Below are positions 1 through 7,509 of a stretch of DNA of 25,838 nt, piece after piece. The notes below the pieces were generated by a model. It was not told the DNA's origin. It was given only the letters and a program-made list of their open reading frames with translations, and did no database searches. Where the stretch lies: assembly GCA_016283605.1 (NCBI GenBank), contig JAEENF010000163.1, positions 1-25,838 on the forward strand. The letters run 5' to 3'. The position numbers and the translations under genes are program-made. Position 1 is the first letter of the stretch. Every line of letters begins with the position of its first letter. Source of the stretch: Prevotella sp. Lineage in GTDB: Bacteria > Bacteroidota > Bacteroidia > Bacteroidales > Bacteroidaceae.

Positions 1-2001
1 GAGTTCGCTGACGGTGTGAAGGTCGGTGAAAACGATTTTGTTGCCCATACCCGTTATCTCATTGAGCTTATTGTTCCTGATGAGGCAAAGACTGGTAAGC
101 TGAATCTGTATACTGCAGACCTTACAGCTACTGAGGTTGATGCTAACAATGTGGATTATCAGATCTTCGCTACCGAAAAGGCGATTGAGATAGGTGTTCC
201 ATCAATAAGTAAGGTCACTTCACCTCGTGGTGAGGCTGCAGCTCAAGGCACTGTAACAGCTAAGGCTGGTGAGATAATCACAATAAACGGTACATACTTT
301 AACCTCGTAGAAACAATTAATTTCGGTGGTGTTAAGGTGACGGACTTCAAGTCTGACGGTAAGGTCATAACCGTTATGCTCCCCGCTGAGGCTCCTGACG
401 GTGCTATCAACTTGATTACCCTTTCTGGCGTAGAAGTACCTGTAGGTAATGTTACTACCGTAAAGCCTTCAGAGGCTGTTGTTGCTCCAAATCCTGTAAA
501 GGCAGGTCATGGACTCACGATCACAGGTAAGGACCTCGACGTTGTTACAAGCGTGGAGATTCCTGGAGCTGCCACTCAGAGCGGTGAGGATATCACCGTT
601 GCTGCCGACAAGATTATTGTTAAGGCTGTTCCTGAGAAGGCTGTAGAAGGCAATATCACTCTCCGCATGGCTAATGGCGTTGGCGTTGAGGTCGCTTATA
701 CGCTCGTTAAACCTACCATCACTGGTTACAACATTAATCCTGCCAGTGCAGGTTCACCACTGAAGATTACCGGAACAGACCTTGACCTCATCAAGGATAT
801 TACTTTCGGAGATGCCAAGAATGATGCTGACAAGTTTGAAGTCAATGCCAATGGTACTCTGATTACTGTCACTGTTCCTATGGCAGGTAAGAGTGGTAAG
901 CCTGTCTTCAATTTGGCTAATGGTACATCCGTTGAAGGCCTTGACCTGCAAATCAATGAGGCTGTATTCTGTTACTTTACAGAGATGCCTGGTGAGGATG
1001 CAGAATTGAAGGCTGGTGAGTCATTCGCGTTGCCTGTTGCCAACGGTGATAAGTTGACCGGTGTAGAAATCAATGGTGCTCCGTGCCAGTATGTTTTGTC
1101 GGGCAACAACAAGCTCATCATCGGTATCCCGGGAAATGCCAAGAAGGGTGCAAAGGTTCGCCTCATCTCTTCTAACGGTGAGATTACCTATACCATCGAC
1201 TTCATTCCTAACACTGAGGTGACCACCGTTCTGTGGACAGGTCAGGCTGTTGCAGATGACTGGGGCAACCAGCCATACGTGCTCTCTGATGCAGGTCAGG
1301 AGCTGAAGGATGCCGGTGTAGTACCAGGTGACATCATCAGTTTCCATATTGTTCCGTTGGAGGCAGCATGGAAGATTGAGTTTGTTGAGGGCCACTGGGG
1401 ACCAACCTACGCAAGTATCTGTAGTGTTGGTAACGACACAGAAGGTGGCAAGTTCACGGAGTACGACCTTGATGCCAACAAGGGTTACTTCAGTCTTGTC
1501 GTGACACAGGCAATGCTCGACGCTGCATTTACTCAGCAGTGGTGGGGCGGTGTATTCGTGCTCAATGGCGACAATGTTGTCGTTGACAAGATCACCACTA
1601 CTCATTACGAGTCTGTAGAGGAAACTCTTTGGGAAGGCGAGGCTATTGCAGATGACTGGGGCAACCAGCCATACGTGCTCTCTGATGCAGGTGCTGAACT
1701 CGCAGCAGTAGGTGCAAAGGCTGGTCAGACCATCTACTTCTACTTCACTCCTCTAGAGGATGCATGGAAGGTTGAGATTGTTGAGGGTCACTGGGGACCG
1801 ACCTACAAGAGCATTTGCAGTATTGGTAATGACACGGAAGGCGGTAAGTTCACGGAGTACGACCTCGCAGGCAATGGCGGCAAGTACGGACTTGTGCTCA
1901 CCCAGGCAATGCTTGACGCTGCTTACACTCAGCAGTGGTGGGGTGGTGTCTTTGTGCTCAACGGTGATAATATCAAGTGTACCAAGATTACTATTGAGTA
2001 A
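1..2001 (+). CDS. Surface glycan-binding protein (SusE/F-like, IPT domains), 5'-truncated by window edge
   Basis: The frame is open to base 1, so the start and signal peptide lie outside the window. The visible part is a chain of IPT/TIG-like immunoglobulin folds (roughly 211-462, 463-708, 709-957 and 958-1221, with a partial one before). Two copies of a C-terminal module of about 130 residues follow (1222-1611 and 1621-1998). Each module carries the landmarks LW-G, DDWGNQPYVLSDAG, AWK, EGHWGPTY, GNDTEGGKFTEYDL and QQWWGGVFVLNGDN. The many tryptophans suggest a carbohydrate-binding beta-sandwich. Position before GH26 and GH5 lipoprotein genes fits the SGBP-B/SusE-F slot of a polysaccharide utilisation locus, where such proteins hold glycan at the outer membrane. 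The role comes from architecture and neighbours; mannan or glucan as ligand is inference. Confidence 0.8.
   Translation, partial: EFADGVKVGENDFVAHTRYLIELIVPDEAKTGKLNLYTADLTATEVDANNVDYQIFATEKAIEIGVPSISKVTSPRGEAAAQGTVTAKAGEIITINGTYFNLVETINFGGVKVTDFKSDGKVITVMLPAEAPDGAINLITLSGVEVPVGNVTTVKPSEAVVAPNPVKAGHGLTITGKDLDVVTSVEIPGAATQSGEDITVAADKIIVKAVPEKAVEGNITLRMANGVGVEVAYTLVKPTITGYNINPASAGSPLKITGTDLDLIKDITFGDAKNDADKFEVNANGTLITVTVPMAGKSGKPVFNLANGTSVEGLDLQINEAVFCYFTEMPGEDAELKAGESFALPVANGDKLTGVEINGAPCQYVLSGNNKLIIGIPGNAKKGAKVRLISSNGEITYTIDFIPNTEVTTVLWTGQAVADDWGNQPYVLSDAGQELKDAGVVPGDIISFHIVPLEAAWKIEFVEGHWGPTYASICSVGNDTEGGKFTEYDLDANKGYFSLVVTQAMLDAAFTQQWWGGVFVLNGDNVVVDKITTTHYESVEETLWEGEAIADDWGNQPYVLSDAGAELAAVGAKAGQTIYFYFTPLEDAWKVEIVEGHWGPTYKSICSIGNDTEGGKFTEYDLAGNGGKYGLVLTQAMLDAAYTQQWWGGVFVLNGDNIKCTKITIE
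1222..1998 (+). repeat. Tandem duplication of a C-terminal binding module
   Basis: Copy 1 (about 1222-1611) and copy 2 (about 1621-1998) are aligned at an offset of 396 bases (132 codons). Bases 1252-1296 and 1648-1692 are identical over 45 nt, and long stretches elsewhere differ only at a few codons. The near identity at DNA level points to a recent duplication or ongoing gene conversion. Confidence 0.92.
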
Positions 2002-2020
2002 CAGGTTGACGTGCATATTA

Positions 2021-2054
2021 AAAGAGGCGTGACGCATATACGTCGCGCCTCTTT
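2021..2054 (+). terminator. Hairpin terminator or intra-operon attenuator after the SGBP gene
   Basis: Arms 2021-2034 and 2041-2054 pair over 14 bp (AAAGAGGCG with CGCCTCTTT, one T-G wobble, then GACG with CGTC) around the loop CATATA. The T-rich right arm end makes an intrinsic terminator. No TANNTTTG box is visible before the GH26 start at 2072, so partial read-through into the enzyme genes is likely; that would give more binding protein than enzyme. Confidence 0.82.
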
Positions 2055-2071
2055 CTTGACACAACGTAGAT

Positions 2072-3256
2072 ATGAAATCAAAACATTTAATGATCACATT
2101 CGCAGCTGCTCTGACTATTGGATGCAACAGCAACAAACCTAAGGTTAACGAACCTCTGGCCGATTCTGGACGTACTGAACGAACAGAGAACATGCTTGAG
2201 AATCTGAAACAGCTGGGTGACAGTGGAGTTTATATGTTCGGACACCATGATGATACTGTTTATGGTATCGGATGGGAGGCAGACTATACGAATGACTCTA
2301 CTATTGGTGCCAAATCTGATGTCAAAAGCGTCTGTGGTGACTTACCAGCTGTATTATCATTTGATCTCGGACATATTGAACTCGGAGATGATCAGAATCT
2401 CGATGGCGTGCCCTTTGATTATATCAGGAAAGAAGCTATCAACCATTTTGATCATGGAGGACTTGTTACACTGTCATGGCATCTGAATAATCCTCTCTCT
2501 AGTGGTTCCTCCTGGGTGGCAGATTCACTGAAAGACATAGAACAAAACACTGTAACTGCAGTTCTTGAAGGCGGAGAAAAGCATGAGCTGTTCTTAGGAT
2601 GGATTGACAAAGTTGCAGATTTCATCAATTCGCTGGAGACACCTTATGGCGTGAAGGTCCCGGTAGTGTTCCGTCCATGGCATGAACATACAGGAAGCTG
2701 GTTCTGGTGGGGACAGGACTTCTGTACGGCGGAACAGTACAAGGCATTGTGGAAGATGACCGCAGAAAGGTTAAAAGAAAAGGGTGTTGTGAATGCACTC
2801 CTGGCATATTCACCAGGAACAGAGCCAAATGGCGAGGTAGAAAAATATCTTGAGCGTTATCCTGGTGATGAGATCATCGACGTGCTGGGACTTGATGCCT
2901 ACTGCTCTGCTCCTAACGCTGACAGTACTCTGATTTTGGACTTTGCACAAAAACTTGACAGGAATCTGGCTATGGTTGCAAAAGTTGCCAAAGAACATGG
3001 CAAGGCTATGGCTCTGACAGAGACAGGTTATGAGGGAATAAAGACTGCTGAGTGGTGGACAATGACCCTTGCACCCATACTTGCGAAGCATCCTATCAGC
3101 TACATATTGGTATGGCGTAATGCCAGAGAGAACCCCACTCATCATTTTGCACCCTACCCTGGGCATATCTCAGCATCGGATTTCATCAAATTCTATAACC
3201 TGAATGAGACTTTATTCTTGCATGATGTAAATGCTCTTTACTTAAAACGTAAATAA
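2072..3256 (+). CDS. GH26 endo-beta-1,4-mannanase, lipoprotein
   Basis: A 394-residue protein with an SPII signal peptide (lipobox ending T-I-G-C, Cys18), so probably anchored in the outer membrane. The GH26 retaining catalytic pair is visible: acid/base Glu205 in RPWHEHTGSWFWWG and nucleophile Glu317 in ALTETGYEG. SWHLNNP (about 135-141) and VWRNA (about 347-351) are also typical of the family. GH26 enzymes of this type cut beta-1,4-mannan backbones internally. Its place after a glycan-binding protein and before a GH5 enzyme fits a mannan-targeting utilisation locus. The gene looks more AT-rich than the housekeeping genes further on. Confidence 0.95.
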   Translation: MKSKHLMITFAAALTIGCNSNKPKVNEPLADSGRTERTENMLENLKQLGDSGVYMFGHHDDTVYGIGWEADYTNDSTIGAKSDVKSVCGDLPAVLSFDLGHIELGDDQNLDGVPFDYIRKEAINHFDHGGLVTLSWHLNNPLSSGSSWVADSLKDIEQNTVTAVLEGGEKHELFLGWIDKVADFINSLETPYGVKVPVVFRPWHEHTGSWFWWGQDFCTAEQYKALWKMTAERLKEKGVVNALLAYSPGTEPNGEVEKYLERYPGDEIIDVLGLDAYCSAPNADSTLILDFAQKLDRNLAMVAKVAKEHGKAMALTETGYEGIKTAEWWTMTLAPILAKHPISYILVWRNARENPTHHFAPYPGHISASDFIKFYNLNETLFLHDVNALYLKRK

Positions 3257-3266
3257 ACATAAAAAA

Positions 3267-3298
3267 TTTGTATGTTTGGAATATAGTTTGTATCTTTG
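3267..3298 (+). promoter_or_regulatory. Bacteroidota promoter for the GH5 lipoprotein gene
   Basis: -33 element TTTG (3267-3270), a 20-base spacer and -7 element TATCTTTG (3291-3298) match the TTTG / TANNTTTG consensus. The predicted start of transcription is near 3304, giving a leader of about 35 bases. This is the best match to both elements in the window. Confidence 0.8.
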
Positions 3299-3339
3299 TC
3301 ATCGAAGCAGAGTATAACAATTACTAATTCAAATATCAT

Positions 3340-4911
3340 ATGAAACTAAAACGTCTTTTACAAACGATTCTGGCTGCATCTGTATTTGCAGCATGTGGTA
3401 GCAGTAGTGATGAACCGGAGCCCACTCCTACTCCACCAACACCTACAGAAACAGCGCCAATAGTCAGTTCTACAACTCCTGTCAATAATGCTACCGACAT
3501 TCCTACAGGTACAGTCGATGTTCAGGTTGTCTATGACAAAGATGTCTTGATGTCATCTGACGCAAATTTAAAAGTAAAAGTCACAGGAGGCACACTTTCT
3601 AACTCTGGATCAGTCACTGGAAAGACTCTATCCTTCTCTGTAAACTGTCCCGACTATGAGACAAAGGTTACGATAACGATTCCCAAAGGACTCATCGGTG
3701 TAAAGGGGGCATTGGCCGACGAATACACCTTTAGCTTTACAACAACTAAAAAGCCTGACCCCGTGAGTAATAACGATGCCATAGCACTCACCAAAAAACT
3801 GGGATGGGGCTGGAACCTCGGCAACCACTTCGACACCAGTTCTGGTGAAGACGGTAAACCCAATCAGTGGGGTTATTGGGATAATGCCACACCCACTCAG
3901 ATGCTCTATACCAACTTAAAGAAAGCAGGCGTAAGTACCGTTCGTATCTGTGTGACTTGGGGCAACTATCAGAAAGCCGACCCTTGGACTATTGATGCCG
4001 CATATATGGCTGAGGTTAAGCAGAATGTAGACTGGGCAGAGTCTGCTGGTCTGAACGTGATCATCAACATGCACCACGACGAGTACTGGCAGGACATCAA
4101 ACAAGCGGCCAGCAACAATATCATCAACGACGGTATCAAAGACCGCATTGCAAAAACCTGGGCTCAGATAGCTGAAGCCTTCAAGGACAAGGGCGATTTC
4201 CTTTTCTTCGAATCGTTCAATGAAGTACAGGACGGCAGTTGGGGTTGGGGTGATAACCTCAAAGACGGTGGCAAGCAGTACAAGACCCTCAACGAATGGA
4301 ATCAGTTGGTTGTAAATACTATCCGTGCTACCGGCGGCAACAATGCCACCCGCTGGATTGGCGTGCCCGCCTACGCTTCGAGCGCAAAGTTCGCATTGGA
4401 AAGCAGCTTTATATTGCCCTCAGATCCTGCCAACCATATCATGGTCAGCGTACACTACTACGATCCGAGTAACTTTACGCTCACACCCGACGACAACGGT
4501 GGAAAGTCAGAATGGGGTCACACCGCTGCCGCTGGTAAGTTTGTAGCTGGGAGCAACGAGGAACTTGTCACGGAGACCTTCAAGAAACTGCAGGAGAAAT
4601 TCATCGCAAACAACATCCCCGTATACATCGGTGAATATGGTTGTGTGATGCATAAGACTGACCGTTCGAACATCTTCCGCAATTACTATCTGGAGTATGT
4701 CTGTCGTGCAGCCCACACTTACAACATGCCGCTCTGTATCTGGGACAACAACTCAACAGGAAGCGGCAATGAACATCATGGTTATTTCAATCACAACGAC
4801 GGCACTTACCTCAACGGATTAGAATCCCTCGTACAGACGATGATCAAGGCTGCCACAAGCAATGACGCGACCTATACTTTAGAGAGTATCTACAACAACG
4901 CTCCGAAGTAA
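3340..4911 (+). CDS. GH5 endo-glycanase lipoprotein with N-terminal Ig-like domain
   Basis: A 523-residue lipoprotein (lipobox FAAC, Cys19), followed by a Pro/Thr/Glu linker (about 24-39). Next comes a Big_5-type Ig-like domain (about 40-135; TTPVNNATDIP, then YTFSFTT) and a GH5 catalytic domain (about 145-515). GH5 landmarks: GWGWNLGNHFD (155-165), NMHHD (243-247), acid/base Glu295 in FFESFNEV and nucleophile Glu432 in YIGEYG. GH5 enzymes are retaining hydrolases acting on cellulose, beta-glucan, mannan or xyloglucan; the subfamily cannot be fixed by eye (GH5_4-like is one option). With the GH26 next door, beta-mannan or glucomannan is the likeliest substrate. Confidence 0.93.
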   Translation: MKLKRLLQTILAASVFAACGSSSDEPEPTPTPPTPTETAPIVSSTTPVNNATDIPTGTVDVQVVYDKDVLMSSDANLKVKVTGGTLSNSGSVTGKTLSFSVNCPDYETKVTITIPKGLIGVKGALADEYTFSFTTTKKPDPVSNNDAIALTKKLGWGWNLGNHFDTSSGEDGKPNQWGYWDNATPTQMLYTNLKKAGVSTVRICVTWGNYQKADPWTIDAAYMAEVKQNVDWAESAGLNVIINMHHDEYWQDIKQAASNNIINDGIKDRIAKTWAQIAEAFKDKGDFLFFESFNEVQDGSWGWGDNLKDGGKQYKTLNEWNQLVVNTIRATGGNNATRWIGVPAYASSAKFALESSFILPSDPANHIMVSVHYYDPSNFTLTPDDNGGKSEWGHTAAAGKFVAGSNEELVTETFKKLQEKFIANNIPVYIGEYGCVMHKTDRSNIFRNYYLEYVCRAAHTYNMPLCIWDNNSTGSGNEHHGYFNHNDGTYLNGLESLVQTMIKAATSNDATYTLESIYNNAPK

Positions 4912-4931
4912 TATAGTATTGTCATAGCAGA

Positions 4932-4970
4932 AATTAAGACGGTCGTAACAATATTACGGCCGTCTTAATT
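4932..4970. terminator. Strong hairpin terminator between convergent GH5 genes
   Basis: Arms 4932-4948 and 4954-4970 form a 17-bp stem with one T-G wobble and a 5-base loop. A T-rich end (TTAATTTT) follows on the plus strand and a shorter T-rich end on the minus strand. It lies between the ends of two convergent genes and probably stops transcription from both sides. Confidence 0.88.
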
Positions 4971-5041
4971 TTGATTAGTACTGTCGTAGCAAAAATTCCT
5001 AGTGCTGGGACAAAAATTTGGAATAGAGGTAGAGAGGCAGA

Positions 5042-6772
5042 CTATTTTACGTATTTCTTTCCGTTTTGGATATAAACGCCCTTCTCAGGTTTCTGGTTTA
5101 ACCGGCGACCTGTGAGATCGTATATCCTGCAGTTAGACAACACATTCTGTCTCACCTCATTGATACCAGTGATAACGGTGATATCACCCATAGTACAGCC
5201 CCATGAGACTGTGGGAGTATATTGTACTTCCTCACCGCTTCTCGTCCTGAGTTTCACATTCTTAACTCTCACCTGACCGCTGTTCTGCTTACACTGCAGG
5301 GTTATGGCTGTGATAGTACCCATATTTTCAGCGAACGTCAACGTGCTTTCGACAGAAGTAATTTCTCGGGTATAACCATTGGCGTATTTTGAACAATAAA
5401 CCTTCCATTGTAATAGTCCAGAAGCCGGAGCCTCTTCAAGTTCCAGAATCATGCTGGTATAGTCTTGTGACGTGAAACTGCTGCCATTATAAAGATTCAA
5501 CTCTGCCCATTGCCGACTAAAGTCGACGGTACAAGAGATGCTGTAATCTTTGGTATCTGACAGTACTGGATTGAAATTGCTGCCGTGATAGGCCTGAAGG
5601 ATAGTCTTTGCCAAGTCTGGTTGCGAGAAAGCAGGGAAGAAACGTGCCATACCGTCAGTAAGACCCATCCAGTAGAAGGTGGCGATATTGTTCTCTTTGC
5701 ACTTCTGTACAAGATATTCACAGAACTGAAACATCAACTCGCGGCGCGCATCATAGTCGGTAACATTAGCATCAACATTACTTGTTCCCCATTCGCCGAG
5801 GATAACCGGTCCGCCTTTGCTGACAAGATAGGTTTTCCATGCATTGATCATCTCGTCGATTTCGCTCTTGATGCTGGCAATCGTACGGTCCTTATTACCA
5901 TCCACTAAGGATGGATAGGCATGTACCTGAAAGATGATGCGACCTTCACCTGCGGCATCAGTAGGGTATTTCATCTCCTTGAGAGGATCCTTCAAATGCT
6001 GATTCCAGTTGCCGCCACCACTACAACTGCCATACGTATTGACAATCAGGTTACGCTGGGCATTATTACCACCAGTGGCTCTCACTGTCGATACAAAACT
6101 TTGGACATAACTATTGATGGCATTGTAAGCCGACTTGGCGACAGATTCATTATATTGTCCCGAAGCAGAAAACGATGCAAAACACCAGGAACTAAGTTTG
6201 TCAAGCATCTCATTATAACTCTCAAAGAGCAGATGCTGGTCGTAATCCTTGAACTCCTCGGCAATCTGACGCCAGAGATACTCATAGCGATCCTTGTTCT
6301 GTACGTAATTGGCCTCATCGGCCTTAATCCAAGACTTGTGATTGTCGCTATCAGCACCCGTGTCATGATGTACATTAATGATACAATACATGCCTTGATG
6401 GATCACATAGTCAACGACTTCATGAACACGCGCCATCCATGCTTCATCCACCTTTCCCTCGTTGTCCATGTGGTTATACCAAGTCACTGGTACGCGGATG
6501 GCCCCAAAGCCGGCATCCTTCATCATCTTCAACAACTCAGGCTTTGTGACAGATTGTCCCCAACAGGTTTCCGACTCCAGACCCTGTTGTCCCCAGTACG
6601 CCTCATTCATGAAGTCTGTTACCGTCTGGTTGTTGGCCTCAAGTGTATTACCCATATTCCAACCCAGTCCCATCTTCTTCACAGCCTCCGTAGCCGTCTC
6701 GAAATCAGTTGCCTCTACATGGAGAGTGACCATAAGAAGCACACCAATAATTGCATTAAATTGTTTTCTCAT
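5042..6772 (-). CDS. GH5 endo-glycanase with type IX secretion-like C-terminal tail
   Basis: A 576-residue protein with a classical N-terminal signal peptide and no lipobox. The GH5 domain (about 25-400) shows GLGWNMGNTLE (35-45), NVHHD (133-137), acid/base Glu188 in FESYNEM and nucleophile Glu327 in ILGEWG. A beta-rich region of unknown type (about 405-515) may bind carbohydrate. The end reads IYDLTGRRL, then KGVYIQNGKKYVK; this resembles the type IX secretion sorting tails common in Prevotella, so the enzyme is probably exported to the surface or medium. It starts 12 bases after the NigD-like gene and is likely co-transcribed with it. It is clearly diverged from the GH5 at 3340-4911. Confidence 0.92.
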   Translation of the reverse strand: MRKQFNAIIGVLLMVTLHVEATDFETATEAVKKMGLGWNMGNTLEANNQTVTDFMNEAYWGQQGLESETCWGQSVTKPELLKMMKDAGFGAIRVPVTWYNHMDNEGKVDEAWMARVHEVVDYVIHQGMYCIINVHHDTGADSDNHKSWIKADEANYVQNKDRYEYLWRQIAEEFKDYDQHLLFESYNEMLDKLSSWCFASFSASGQYNESVAKSAYNAINSYVQSFVSTVRATGGNNAQRNLIVNTYGSCSGGGNWNQHLKDPLKEMKYPTDAAGEGRIIFQVHAYPSLVDGNKDRTIASIKSEIDEMINAWKTYLVSKGGPVILGEWGTSNVDANVTDYDARRELMFQFCEYLVQKCKENNIATFYWMGLTDGMARFFPAFSQPDLAKTILQAYHGSNFNPVLSDTKDYSISCTVDFSRQWAELNLYNGSSFTSQDYTSMILELEEAPASGLLQWKVYCSKYANGYTREITSVESTLTFAENMGTITAITLQCKQNSGQVRVKNVKLRTRSGEEVQYTPTVSWGCTMGDITVITGINEVRQNVLSNCRIYDLTGRRLNQKPEKGVYIQNGKKYVK

Positions 6773-6784
6773 ATGATATATCGT

Positions 6785-7468
6785 CTATCGTAAGGAAAAA
6801 GATTTGATGACGGAGCCTTTGTAGGTATTGATCGTAAGACTGACGGAGTCTGCATCGATTTCTTTTGTCAGGATACTGGTATAGACCTGAGTGGAGTAGT
6901 ACTCCGGGATGCCACCCTGATCATGATAAAGACGCAGATAGGCTGTTCGGGTATGATCCGGATTTTCCATCACCGTGTCCTGCACGATAGCAAGGTGTTG
7001 AATGGCATCCTTGTCTGTCGTTGATCCCGTCATCAGATAAAGACTCAGGTTGATATACTTGCCCGACTTACTCATCCAGGCACTCTCGAATTTCACGGGA
7101 TCGGTCCTCATGGAGGTCTCCAACTTCGACAGAGGCGTAACAAGAGGACAGGGCACCTGACCTGCGGATACCACATCAGCCGCATACTTGCCATTGTCCT
7201 CTTTCACCTTATTATAATATAAGGCACAGCGGTACAACGTGTCTGCCTTCGTCAGCCACTTGGCCGTAAAGGGCTCTGAGACCGACAATAGCTCGCCATC
7301 GTCGGTGATGACATAGTCCACCTGCTTCTGACCGTTGGTATGTGCCTCCACGAAATCTGCCCGCAGCAGCGAATATTCACCCTCACCCTTGTCATAGGCA
7401 TCCTGAGTGCAAGAGGCAATGAATAGTGAATAGTGAATAGTGAATAGTATCAGTAGATACTTCACCAT
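6785..7468 (-). CDS. NigD-like lipoprotein with repeat-built signal peptide
   Basis: A Bacteroidota lipoprotein resembling the NigD-like family (mostly beta C-terminal part; YLRLYHDQGG and a closing strand pattern near the end). Its function is not established. The frame is also open to an ATG at 7510 that overlaps the upstream stop codon. I prefer the ATG at 7468 because it gives a compact SPII signal peptide (MVKYLLILFTIHYSLFIASC, Cys20). The hydrophobic core of that peptide (LFTIHYSLF) is encoded by four tandem copies of a heptamer, so unit gain or loss would shift the frame. It lies between the acyltransferase and GH5 genes. Confidence 0.72.
   Translation of the reverse strand: MVKYLLILFTIHYSLFIASCTQDAYDKGEGEYSLLRADFVEAHTNGQKQVDYVITDDGELLSVSEPFTAKWLTKADTLYRCALYYNKVKEDNGKYAADVVSAGQVPCPLVTPLSKLETSMRTDPVKFESAWMSKSGKYINLSLYLMTGSTTDKDAIQHLAIVQDTVMENPDHTRTAYLRLYHDQGGIPEYYSTQVYTSILTKEIDADSVSLTINTYKGSVIKSFSLR
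7421..7448. repeat. Heptamer array (GAATAGT)x4 inside the NigD-like signal peptide
   Basis: Four exact copies of GAATAGT (ACTATTC on the coding strand). Read on the coding strand they cycle through the codons for L-F-T-I-H-Y-S, all acceptable in a signal peptide core. Confidence 0.97.
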
Positions 7469-7509
7469 CAACTTATGTACGCTATGTCTGTTATTTTTTG
7501 CTCCAACCA

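Noticed and set aside
1021..1605. Minus-strand open frames opposite the duplicated module
   Set aside because: They mirror each other because the sense modules are duplicated; they carry no independent coding signal.
5921..6793. Long plus-strand open frame (290 codons) opposite the GH5 gene
   Set aside because: It is the antisense shadow of a gene with clear GH5 catalytic motifs; the translation has no recognisable domain or signal peptide.
7421..7448. CRISPR array
   Set aside because: Units are 7 bases with no spacers, and no cas gene is nearby; the same holds for all other arrays.
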